64,000 bases of DNA from UBA4465 sp002292365 (GTDB lineage: Bacteria; Bacteroidota; Bacteroidia; Cytophagales; Cyclobacteriaceae), in NCBI GenBank assembly GCA_943788615.1, contig CALSQY010000001.1, positions 620,001 through 684,000 of the forward strand, written 5' to 3'. A model generated the notes under the pieces. It had not been told where the DNA came from. It did no database searches and saw only the letters and a program-made list of their open reading frames with translations. Every line of letters begins with the position of its first letter. Position 1 is the first letter of the stretch. The position numbers and the translations under genes were made by a program. Shown here piece after piece: positions 19,102-26,739 of this stretch.

Positions 19102-20496
19102 ATGGCTTCACAATATGATCTAATCGTAATCGGAAGTGGTCCGGGAGGTTACGTAGCGGCAATTAGGGCATCTCAGCTCGGTATGAAAGTTGGGATAGTG
19201 GAAAAGGCAGAATTAGGGGGTGTTTGTCTCAATTGGGGGTGTATACCCACCAAAGCACTGTTGAAAAGTGCCCAAGTTTTTGAATACATCAATCATGCAG
19301 CTGACTATGGGATATCCGTTAAGGAATCAACTGCGGATTTTAAAGGCATGGTCAAAAGAAGTCGCGAGGTGGCGGATTCTAATAGTAAAGGGATTGACTT
19401 CCTCTTCAAAAAAAATAAAATTGAAGTCATAAAAGGTCACGGAACACTTTCTAGAGGTAAGCAGGTAAAGGTGACAGATGCTGCCGGCAATACAACCAAT
19501 TATGAGGCTAAAAATATAATTATGGCTACAGGCGGACGGGCAAGAGAACTACCTAACCTACCGATGGATGGTAAGAAAGTGATTGGGTATAGAGAAGCCA
19601 TGACGCTGTCTGAACAGCCGAAAAAATTGGTTATTGTAGGCTCTGGAGCTATTGGTATTGAATTTGCCTATTTTTACAATGCCCTAGGTACGGAAGTTAC
19701 CATAGTTGAGTATTTACCCAATATCGTACCGGTAGAAGATGTAGATATTTCCACAACATTGGCACGAAGCTTCAAAAAGAAAGGGATCAAAATCATGACT
19801 CAATCAGAGGTCACCAAAGTAGATATAAAAGGGAAGGGATGTAAAGTAAGTGTTCATACCAAAAAAGGGGAAGAGATTCTAGATTGTGACATCGTATTAT
19901 CAGCAGTAGGCGTGTCAACTAATTTGGAAGGTCTGGGGATCGAAAGTCAAGGAATAAAGATTGAAAAGGGCAAAGTAGTGGTTGATGAATATTATGCCAC
20001 CAACGTCCCAGGAGTTTATGCCATTGGAGATATTGTTCTGGGGCAAGCACTGGCACATGTAGCGTCAGCAGAAGGTATTATTTGTGTTGAAAAAATTGCG
20101 GGGCAATCTCCACAACCCTTAGATTATGGAAATATCCCAGGATGTACTTATTGTTCTCCTGAAATTTCTTCTGTCGGGATGACTGAAAAAGAAGCCCTTG
20201 CCAAGGGATATGAAATTAAAGTAGGTAAGTTTCCTTTTTCTGCGTCAGGAAAAGCAAAAGCTTCTGGTGCTACCGAGGGGTTTGTAAAAGTTATATTTGA
20301 TGCAAAATATGGGGAATGGCTAGGTGCACACATGATTGGCGCGAATGTCACCGAGATGATTGGTGAAGCGGTGGTCGCCAGAAAGCTGGAAACTACAGGG
20401 TATGAGATTATAAAATCTGTACACCCCCATCCAACGATGTCAGAAGCCATCATGGAGGCTGCGGCTGATGCGTATGGCGAGGTGATTCATATGTAG
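19102..20496 (+). CDS. lpdA: Dihydrolipoyl dehydrogenase
   Basis: A 464-residue E3 subunit of 2-oxoacid dehydrogenase complexes, reoxidising dihydrolipoamide with NAD. FAD loop GSGPGGYVAA at residues 11-20, redox disulfide GGVCLNWGCIPTK with Cys42 and Cys47, NAD loop GSGAIGIEFAYF near 180, FAD loop YAIGDI near 310 and the active-site HPHPTMSEAI near 444. Full length. No E1 or E2 gene is adjacent. A TAGATTTG box at about 19050 resembles a -7 element, but I found no matching -33 box. Confidence 0.96.
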   Translation: MASQYDLIVIGSGPGGYVAAIRASQLGMKVGIVEKAELGGVCLNWGCIPTKALLKSAQVFEYINHAADYGISVKESTADFKGMVKRSREVADSNSKGIDFLFKKNKIEVIKGHGTLSRGKQVKVTDAAGNTTNYEAKNIIMATGGRARELPNLPMDGKKVIGYREAMTLSEQPKKLVIVGSGAIGIEFAYFYNALGTEVTIVEYLPNIVPVEDVDISTTLARSFKKKGIKIMTQSEVTKVDIKGKGCKVSVHTKKGEEILDCDIVLSAVGVSTNLEGLGIESQGIKIEKGKVVVDEYYATNVPGVYAIGDIVLGQALAHVASAEGIICVEKIAGQSPQPLDYGNIPGCTYCSPEISSVGMTEKEALAKGYEIKVGKFPFSASGKAKASGATEGFVKVIFDAKYGEWLGAHMIGANVTEMIGEAVVARKLETTGYEIIKSVHPHPTMSEAIMEAAADAYGEVIHM

Positions 20497-20968
20497 CAAA
20501 TTATAAATTTAAGGAGTTTTTTTGATGGGATCTAGAACCTATTCAGTTTCGTTGAATCTAGAAAAGTGGGTCTGAATTGTACTGCTTTAGGAGATCTATT
20601 AGGATCTTGTTTAAGAAATTAATAATAATTCAACGTTGAGGCCTCAAGGACAGGATGCGTTCTCTTATCATTCGAGCCATTCGATTAAGCACATAAAAAT
20701 CCTTTTAATTCCTGAAATCTAAGTTAAGGTGCTTTTTTTTAAAAGCATTTTTAGTGGTGGGCATTGCGATATAGGAAGATCAATGCGTTCGATGAAGCTA
20801 TGAAATTCTTATCTTGAAGGAGGCCAATTAATGCCGTGATAAAAAGGCTTGGGGAATACTTTTTATTGTTTGGTAATCTAAGATAACCCCTATTTTAATT
20901 CGAGAGATTCAGCTTTTGCATGAACTCCTGTTAAAAACTTTATGCAACAAAGTCAAGGCTCACTAATC
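20497..20968. other. Non-coding stretch, possibly an old gene remnant
   Basis: About 470 bases downstream of lpdA and downstream of metX. A T-tracted hairpin (TGCTTTT/AAAAGCA, 20730-20747) could end lpdA transcription. On the minus strand, about 20880-20755, an uninterrupted stretch of about 40 codons looks protein-like (it includes SLFITALIGLLQDKNF) but meets stops and frame changes beyond. I cannot assign it to a family. Confidence 0.35.
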
Positions 20969-21955
20969 CTATTCTTTGTCGAAAAAGTAGGTCTTAAAAA
21001 AACGATTTAATTGCTTAGTTTCTACTAAAAATCCATCATGACCATAATTACTTTTGATAATGGCCAATTGGGCATTGGGAATATGTTCAGATAAGAATTT
21101 TTGTTCTTCAACTGGGAAAAGTACATCGGTATCAATACCGACCACCATCGTCTTGGATTTGATCCGTTTGAGAGCATCTTTGACTGAAACGTCGTGCCGC
21201 CCAATATTGTGGCTGTCCATGGCTTTGGAAAGACAGTAATAGGATTCACTAGTGAACCTTTTTTGAAGTTTGGATCCCTGATATCTTTGGTAGGATGAAG
21301 CACTGAAATCATCCCAACGGCCATCTTCATCTTTTTGTTTTGCTTCAAAAGTATTGTAATGGCGGTAGGAAAGTAGGGCAATGGCCCTAGCTGCAGCGAG
21401 TCCTTTCGCTGAATCTATGTTATCCAATGCCATCCGCTGGGCTTCATTGAAGGCTATGCCCCAAGGGGAGTGTACCGCGTTGGTAGCAATCAGGTTGATA
21501 TTCTCAAAAAGATTAGGTTCTTGTACCGCCCATTCTAGGAGTTGCTGACCCCCTAAGGATCCACCGATTCCCAAATTAATCCGCTCAATTCCTAGTTTTT
21601 TTCGGAGCAGCTGATGTCCGCTTACGATGTCTCGAATCGTAATGAGAGGAAAGTTGAAATCTTTTGGACCGGTCGATCCATAACAGGAGCCCAAGACATT
21701 GGCACAAATAACAAAATCTCTTTCAAGATCAATAACCGCATGGGTTCCAAATAACCCTGGCCACCATTCTGTAGGATCTGCGTTGCCCGTTAGGGCATGA
21801 AAGACCCACACCACATTAGACTGATCCCCATTGAGACTGCCCTGTGTTGTATATGAAATCGTAACTTGAGGAAGGACCGAGCCTTCCTCAAGTAGCAATG
21901 GATCATCGGAAACAAAAGTTTGTGCCTTAGGCAGTGGTAAGAGGGCTTGTTGCAT
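20969..21955 (-). CDS. metX: Homoserine O-acetyltransferase family protein
   Basis: A 328-residue alpha/beta hydrolase of the MetX family, activating homoserine with an acyl-CoA for methionine synthesis. Ser133 in GIGGSLGGQQ is the nucleophile; the family WVFHALTGNAD and CYGSTGPKDF blocks are present, and Asp277 region IDTDVLFP with His306 in NYGHDGFLVE complete the triad. It is shorter than classical MetX, as in many Bacteroidota. Its start lies inside the last codons of metY (29-base overlap), so the two are coupled and share the riboswitch-controlled leader at 23256-23596. Acyl donor (acetyl or succinyl) cannot be decided here. Confidence 0.92.
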   Translation of the reverse strand: MQQALLPLPKAQTFVSDDPLLLEEGSVLPQVTISYTTQGSLNGDQSNVVWVFHALTGNADPTEWWPGLFGTHAVIDLERDFVICANVLGSCYGSTGPKDFNFPLITIRDIVSGHQLLRKKLGIERINLGIGGSLGGQQLLEWAVQEPNLFENINLIATNAVHSPWGIAFNEAQRMALDNIDSAKGLAAARAIALLSYRHYNTFEAKQKDEDGRWDDFSASSYQRYQGSKLQKRFTSESYYCLSKAMDSHNIGRHDVSVKDALKRIKSKTMVVGIDTDVLFPVEEQKFLSEHIPNAQLAIIKSNYGHDGFLVETKQLNRFFKTYFFDKE

Positions 21956-23255
21956 GTACTTTGTCCAATGCTTGTTGAAAATCAGCTTTAATGTCTTCGA
22001 TATGTTCTATACCTAAGGATACTCTTAACATATTAGGATGAACCCCCGCCGCCAATTGATCTTCTACAGATAGCTGTTGATGGGTAGTTGCTGCCGGTTG
22101 AATGATCAAAGTCTTGGCATCTCCCACATTGGCGAGGTGACTGACAAGTTTAAGACCATCTACCAAATTGGTGGTATCCTGCTTTTCTCCTTTGAGGATG
22201 AAAGTAAGTACACCGCCAAATCCCTTTTTGAGATATTTTTTGGCTAGATCATGATAGCTGCTGCTTTCTAATCCTGGATAATTTACAGATTCTACTGCGG
22301 GATGCGCTTCCAACCATTTGGCCAATTTCAATGCATTTTCAACCGTCCGCTCTACACGTAGCGAGAGCGTTTCTAAGCCTTGTAATAATAAAAAAGAATT
22401 GAAGGGACTCTGCGCGGGACCAAAGTCTCTTAAGCCTTCGACACGTGCTCTAATAGCAAAAGCGACATTTGGGAGACCCAGGGGATTATCGATCCCAAAT
22501 ACGTCAGCAAAAATCAATCCATGATAACTGTCAGAAGGTTCTGAAAATTGTTTGAATTTACCATTACCCCAATTGTAGTTACCTCCATCTACGATGACGC
22601 CTCCTATGGAAGTTCCATGTCCACCGATCCACTTAGTGGCGGATTCTACTACCACAGCAGCACCATGCTCAATGGGTCTAAATAAATAACCCCCAGCACC
22701 AAAAGTATTGTCTACCACTAAGGGGAGATCATATTTTTTGGCCAATGAGGCAAGAGCATCAAAATCGGGAATGTTGAATCCGGGATTACCCATAGTTTCT
22801 AAATACAACGCTTTGGTTTGATCATCGATTAAGACTTCGAAGTCTTCTGGCTTATCAGAATTAGCGAAACGCGCCTCAACCCCTAATCGCTTAAATGCAT
22901 TTTTAAATTGATTGTAGGTACCTCCATAAAGAAAGGAAGTAGACACAAAGTTATCTCCTGCTTCTAAAATGTTGTTAAGTGCAATAAACTGCGCAGATTG
23001 GCCAGAAGAGGTGGCCAATGCAGAGACGCCGCTCTCAAGTGCAGCAATTCTTTTTTCGAAGACGTCGTTTGTTGGATTGTTTAATCGGGTATAAATATTA
23101 CCAAATTCTTTAAGCGCAAATAGATTGGCACCATGTGCTGAATCTTTGAAAGTAAAAGAAGTCGTTTGGTAAATGGGTACGGCTCTTGATCGGGTGGTTT
23201 CGTCGATTTCTTGTCCGGCGTGTAATTGTAAAGTATCAAAATGTAATTGTGACAT
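21927..23255 (-). CDS. metY: O-acetylhomoserine aminocarboxypropyltransferase (sulfhydrylase)
   Basis: A 442-residue PLP enzyme of the Cys/Met metabolism family that makes homocysteine from O-acetylhomoserine and sulfide. Key parts: LHAGQEIDETTRSRAVPIYQTTS at the N-terminus, YTRLNNPT near 55-62, SSGQSAQ near 83-89, VDNTFGAGGY near 181 and the PLP lysine Lys208 in ESATKWIGGHGTSIGG. Full length. First gene of the metY-metX operon, preceded by a 340-base leader holding a SAM-I riboswitch, a cysteine-rich uORF and alternative hairpins, so expression is expected to fall when SAM is plentiful. Confidence 0.96.
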   Translation of the reverse strand: MSQLHFDTLQLHAGQEIDETTRSRAVPIYQTTSFTFKDSAHGANLFALKEFGNIYTRLNNPTNDVFEKRIAALESGVSALATSSGQSAQFIALNNILEAGDNFVSTSFLYGGTYNQFKNAFKRLGVEARFANSDKPEDFEVLIDDQTKALYLETMGNPGFNIPDFDALASLAKKYDLPLVVDNTFGAGGYLFRPIEHGAAVVVESATKWIGGHGTSIGGVIVDGGNYNWGNGKFKQFSEPSDSYHGLIFADVFGIDNPLGLPNVAFAIRARVEGLRDFGPAQSPFNSFLLLQGLETLSLRVERTVENALKLAKWLEAHPAVESVNYPGLESSSYHDLAKKYLKKGFGGVLTFILKGEKQDTTNLVDGLKLVSHLANVGDAKTLIIQPAATTHQQLSVEDQLAAGVHPNMLRVSLGIEHIEDIKADFQQALDKVHATSPLTTA

Positions 23256-23295
23256 GGTAATTATATGTTTTTTATAAAAAAAAGTGAATTATTGA

Positions 23296-23355
23296 AGTAG
23301 TGTGATGAGTTACTTGGACCTCACTACTGAGGTAAAATTTATTTTAGCTCAGTAG
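23296..23355 (-). promoter_or_regulatory. Mutually exclusive hairpins in the metY leader (candidate attenuator)
   Basis: Helix 1 pairs CTACTGAG (23355-23348) with CTCAGTAG (23331-23324), 8 perfect pairs. Helix 2 pairs AGTAGTG (23328-23322) with CACTACT (23302-23296), 7 perfect pairs. They share 23324-23328, so only one can form. Helix 1 begins three bases after the uORF stop codon, so a terminating ribosome would block it. An eight-T run follows about a dozen bases after helix 2 and lies just before metY. The distance is too long for a textbook terminator, so masking of the metY start is an alternative reading. Confidence 0.5.
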
Positions 23356-23357
23356 AG

Positions 23358-23504
23358 TTATGTATGAATTCGCGCGAGGCGCATATCCTCATGGTGACAA
23401 CAGCAACAACTGAAGAAAGCCACTAATAATGGGAAATCCATTCTACCTGCAAGTACAGCTAGAGGTAATTGAAATTTTAAATTCTGTATTATTAACATAA
23501 CCAT
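23358..23504 (-). CDS. Cysteine-rich leader peptide (48 codons) between SAM-I riboswitch and metY
   Basis: Too short for usual gene calling. ATG at 23504 is the first base after the 3' strand of riboswitch helix P1. The peptide starts MVMLIIQNLKFQLPLAVL and includes SCCCCHHEDMR: four consecutive Cys codons (TGT TGC TGT TGT, 23408-23397) at positions 33-36, followed by two His. The stop TAA is at 23360-23358, three bases before the competing hairpins. Placement and codon content are what is expected of a leader peptide that senses charged tRNA-Cys, as in the cysteine attenuators described in Mycobacterium. Alternatively it is a small functional peptide with a metal-binding CCCCHH motif. Translation is inferred, not shown. 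Confidence 0.55.
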   Translation of the reverse strand: MVMLIIQNLKFQLPLAVLAGRMDFPLLVAFFSCCCCHHEDMRLARIHT

Positions 23505-23596
23505 CAATTTATTTGTCAGGAATTAGCACCTGCCCCTTAGCAGAGGGGTTGCTAGCGCGTCAACGAGCCTGTCTCTTAGCGCTTCTTAATAAATCG
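23505..23596 (-). promoter_or_regulatory. SAM-I riboswitch
   Basis: On the minus strand the element folds as a complete four-way SAM-I (S-box) aptamer. P1 CGATTTATT (23596-23588) pairs with AATAAATTG (23513-23505). P2 AGCGC/GCGCT encloses the conserved GAGACAGGCTCGTTGAC. AGCAACC follows, then P3 CCCCT/AGGGG. P4 is the compact CAGGTGCTAATTCCTG with the hallmark GGTGCTAA. The short P4 is typical of Bacteroidota versions. SAM binding would stabilise P1, whose last base adjoins the leader-peptide ATG. It sits upstream of metY-metX, the classic target. Confidence 0.93.
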
Positions 23597-23619
23597 AGCG
23601 ATTTGTTCGATTCGATTTA

Positions 23620-23651
23620 CAAACATATACACCAAATTTTATTTTACAAAA
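23620..23651 (-). promoter_or_regulatory. Promoter of the met leader (Bacteroidota type)
   Basis: Minus-strand -7 box TATGTTTG (23627-23620, consensus TAnnTTTG) preceded by TTTTG (23651-23647) with a 19-base spacer. Transcription would start near 23613, about 17 bases before riboswitch helix P1. Confidence 0.7.
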
Positions 23652-23876
23652 CAATTGAATTTTTTTTTTTTAATTTGTTTTAAGGCATTTACATGCTGCT
23701 ATATTCTGCGGGTTCAAAAAATTTGAATACATTTTTGATGATTGTATTTAAATTTATTCCTGTGAAATGGACAGTAGATTAATTAGATTCATAAGGATAT
23801 ATTTACCCGAAAACGTATTATTGTTTTCGAATAAGTGTGGAATTAATGGGTTTCTATTTTAGTTTGTAGTTCAAAG

Positions 23877-25013
23877 ATGCAAACAGCTAATAGACTTAAG
23901 GAGGTTCAAGAATATTATTTCTCCGCGAAACTCAGGGAGATACGGGCCTTAGAAAAGGAAGGCAAAGAGGTACTTAACCTCGCTCTTGGGAGTCCTGATT
24001 TGTTGCCTCCCAATCAGGTCATCGAACAATTAAAAATGGGTTCAGATCTCAAGGGAGCCAATCAATATCAGTCCTATCAAGGGCTACCTGCCTTCCGCAA
24101 GGCAATCGCCGATTTTTCAAAAAATCGGTTGAGCATCGTTTTGAATCCTGAAGAGGAAATTTTACCTTTAATGGGTTCAAAAGAGGGAATTGCTCATATT
24201 TCATTGGCCTATCTCAATAAAGGAGATCAAGTTTTAATCCCTGAGTTGGGTTATCCTACGTACACTTCGGTCACCAAAATGGTAGAAGCGGAGCCGATTT
24301 ATTATCCGTTGATCGAATCAGATGATTGGTGTCCTGATTGGAAGTTCTTTGACCAGTTAGATTACAGTAAAATAAAATTACTTTATCTGAATTACCCACA
24401 CATGCCGACGGGGGCCAGAGCAACTCAAGAAATTTTGGCAAAGTTTGTGGACATAGCCATCAAGTATAAGCTCCTATTGATTCATGATAATCCCTACAGT
24501 TTCATTTTAAATGATCAACCTCTAAGTATTTTTTCAGTGGATGGTTCCAAAACATGTGCTTTGGAATTGAACTCTTTGTCCAAATCCTTCAATATGTCTG
24601 GTTGGCGGGTAGGCTGGTTGTCAGGAGCTTCAGAGAATATCAAGAATGTATTACGGATCAAAAGCAATTTGGATTCGGGTATGTATCAACCTATTCAGCG
24701 AGCGGCAATCGTCGCTTTGCAGCAGGATGAGAGATGGTTTGAGCAATTAAATCATACCTATAAGATCCGTAGAAACTGCGTTTTTCGTCTATTAGACAAA
24801 CTTAATTGTACCTATCGAAAAGCACAAAGTGGTCTGTTTGTATGGGCGCAAGCACCCGTGATGGATGTCGATGTGCTTATTGATGACCTACTTGTGAATA
24901 AACATATTTTTATTACACCAGGACATATTTTTGGAGCCAAGGGCAGGCGCTATTTGAGGGTCTCCTTGTGTGCCCCCACAGAAGTTTTTGAGCAAGCTAT
25001 TTTGAGATTATGA
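23877..25013 (+). CDS. PLP-dependent aminotransferase, class I/II
   Basis: A 378-residue fold-type I aminotransferase. PLP residues: LMGSKEGIAH near 98-107, the aromatic stacking EL-G-YPTYT near 123-130, NYPHMPTGA near 172-180, DNPYSF near 204-209, Lys236 in SLSKSFNMSGWRVGW and the substrate-carboxylate arginine in LRVSLC near 357. The usual NYPNNPTGA has His-Met in place of Asn-Asn, although the first Asn that binds PLP remains. ATGA overlap with prephenate dehydrogenase downstream suggests it works on aromatic amino or keto acids, e.g. tyrosine or arogenate formation; this is inferred from context. Confidence 0.85.
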   Translation: MQTANRLKEVQEYYFSAKLREIRALEKEGKEVLNLALGSPDLLPPNQVIEQLKMGSDLKGANQYQSYQGLPAFRKAIADFSKNRLSIVLNPEEEILPLMGSKEGIAHISLAYLNKGDQVLIPELGYPTYTSVTKMVEAEPIYYPLIESDDWCPDWKFFDQLDYSKIKLLYLNYPHMPTGARATQEILAKFVDIAIKYKLLLIHDNPYSFILNDQPLSIFSVDGSKTCALELNSLSKSFNMSGWRVGWLSGASENIKNVLRIKSNLDSGMYQPIQRAAIVALQQDERWFEQLNHTYKIRRNCVFRLLDKLNCTYRKAQSGLFVWAQAPVMDVDVLIDDLLVNKHIFITPGHIFGAKGRRYLRVSLCAPTEVFEQAILRL

Positions 25014-25855
25014 AGATTTCTATCATTGGTTTGGGATTAATAGGGGGCTCATATGCCTTATCGCTCAAGCAACAATTCAAAGACTTGACTTTGTATGGTT
25101 GGGATCAGAATGAAGCACATAATTTAGCGGCCAAAAAACATAACATTATTGACGTGAGTTGTCGCTCATTGGAAGAGGCTTTTGATCAGGGTGACTGGAT
25201 CCTATTGGCCATTCCCGTAAATGCCATAGAATCTTCCCTTTCTGGCATGTTGGATATGCTGGCCCCCCATCAATTGGTAATTGATTTTGGATCTACCAAA
25301 GAACATATCTGTAAAGTGGTTGAAGGACACAAAAAGCGAGATCAATTCATTGCGGCACACCCGATTGCAGGTACTGAATACAGTGGACCTAGTGCAGCCT
25401 TTTCGACCTTATACAAAAACAAAGTAATGATTGTTTGTGAATCGGAAAAGACAAGGCCAGATTTTCTGAGCGCTTTTAAAGTCCAATGCGGCGTACTGGG
25501 TATGGTAACCATTTATTTAGGTGCTGCCGAACATGACGTTCACCTAGCCTATGTTTCGCATTTGAGTCACATCATTGCTTTTGGGCTGTCCCATACGGTC
25601 CTACAAAAAGAAGCGTCCGCAATGAAAATTTTGGATTTAGCAGGGTCAGGTCTGGCGTCAACGGTAAGGTTAGCCAAAAGCTCTCCAGAAATGTGGACGC
25701 CCATCTTTATTAATAATCGTAGTGCCATTTTGGAGAGTTTGGATGTGTATCTCGAGAAAATAAATGATTTCAAAGCGCTACTCGCAGCATCAAATGGCCC
25801 AGGGATTAGAGCATATCTTGAGAAAGGCAGAGAGATCAAAAAAATTCTCAAATGA
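25010..25855 (+). CDS. tyrA: Prephenate dehydrogenase
   Basis: A 281-residue TyrA-type NAD(P) dehydrogenase for the oxidative decarboxylation of prephenate in tyrosine synthesis. NAD loop GLGLIGGSYALSL at residues 6-18, DFGSTKEHI near 90-98, AHPIAGTEYSGPSAA near 116-130 with the catalytic His, and YVSHLSHIIAFGL near 180. There is no fused chorismate mutase or ACT domain, so feedback control by tyrosine on the protein is not apparent. Four-base ATGA overlap with the aminotransferase shows coupling. Confidence 0.92.
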   Translation: MKISIIGLGLIGGSYALSLKQQFKDLTLYGWDQNEAHNLAAKKHNIIDVSCRSLEEAFDQGDWILLAIPVNAIESSLSGMLDMLAPHQLVIDFGSTKEHICKVVEGHKKRDQFIAAHPIAGTEYSGPSAAFSTLYKNKVMIVCESEKTRPDFLSAFKVQCGVLGMVTIYLGAAEHDVHLAYVSHLSHIIAFGLSHTVLQKEASAMKILDLAGSGLASTVRLAKSSPEMWTPIFINNRSAILESLDVYLEKINDFKALLAASNGPGIRAYLEKGREIKKILK

Positions 25856-25890
25856 GGACTACTCCTAGCCGGCCAAAAAATTCTAAATAA

Positions 25891-26589
25891 TCAAACGCGA
25901 AGGGTCGAAATACCTCCATCAATCGCCATGATTTGACCTGACATCCACTGTGATTTCTCAGAGAGCAAAAACTCAACGACCTCAGCCATGTTTTCACTGG
26001 TCCCAATTTTTTTTAAGGGATGTCTTTCTGCATTGGCTTGTTTTTTCTCATCACTACCCAATAATTTTGAGGCTAACGGTGTATCGGTGAGCGAAGGGGC
26101 GATGGCGTTGACTCGAATTTTAGGGGCCAATTCAGCAGCTAAAGATCGGGTCAGACCTTCAATAGCCCCCTTTGAAGCAGCTACTTGTGTATGAAAGTTA
26201 AAGCCTGACTGAACGGCGACCGTTGAGAAAAATACAATGGAAGCACTTATTGATTTTTTAAGATGGGGTAGGATCGTCTGAATGATCTTGATGGCACCCA
26301 TCACTTGAAGTTCAAAATCAGCTCGAAAAGCGTCAAGTTTGATTCTATGGAAAGGCAATAAATTGATACTTCCAGGGCAATAAACCACACCATCAATGAC
26401 CTCGGGAAGTATTGAAAGATCTAGAGTATCCGACAAAACATCAAATTTGAAGGTTTTGATGTTTTGAGCGGTAGGGATATTCCCTTGGTTAAAAGTTGCT
26501 ATGACTTGATAATTTGGGTCATTTGTAAATTTTTCAATTAAAGAAGCTCCAATGCCCGAAGATCCACCAATGATGAGAATATTTTTCAT
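25891..26589 (-). CDS. SDR family oxidoreductase lacking the usual catalytic tyrosine
   Basis: A 232-residue short-chain dehydrogenase fold. Cofactor loop IGGSSGIGASL at residues 7-17, CPGS in place of NNAG near 71, FFSTVAVQSGF with the serine near 122, and HTQVAASKGAIEGL near 133-146. The lysine (Lys140) of the Y-x-x-x-K motif is kept but the tyrosine position is Val136. The PxxTDTPLA segment near 187 is typical. Loss of Tyr means either a different proton donor or a non-oxidoreductase role. A group of such proteins is known in Bacteroidota and Proteobacteria as plain SDR proteins; substrate unknown. Confidence 0.8.
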   Translation of the reverse strand: MKNILIIGGSSGIGASLIEKFTNDPNYQVIATFNQGNIPTAQNIKTFKFDVLSDTLDLSILPEVIDGVVYCPGSINLLPFHRIKLDAFRADFELQVMGAIKIIQTILPHLKKSISASIVFFSTVAVQSGFNFHTQVAASKGAIEGLTRSLAAELAPKIRVNAIAPSLTDTPLASKLLGSDEKKQANAERHPLKKIGTSENMAEVVEFLLSEKSQWMSGQIMAIDGGISTLRV

Positions 26590-26739
26590 ATTTATATTTT
26601 ATACTAATCAAACACGGATCAAGCTGAATTAGTGCCATTCTTTTTTAGAAAAAATGAGTTTATTTTGGATGCTTATATTTTTAATACCTTTTTCAAGACA
26701 AGAATTTTTACTTTTGTAGATAAAAAACTGATAGGATTT

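Noticed and set aside
20148..20453. 101-codon minus-strand frame
   Set aside because: Shadow inside lpdA, which has all catalytic motifs in the plus frame.
26632..26739. Long N-terminus of the exported protein
   Set aside because: Start at 26740 gives a proper signal peptide; the upstream codons overlap a possible TACTTTTG promoter box at 26709-26716.
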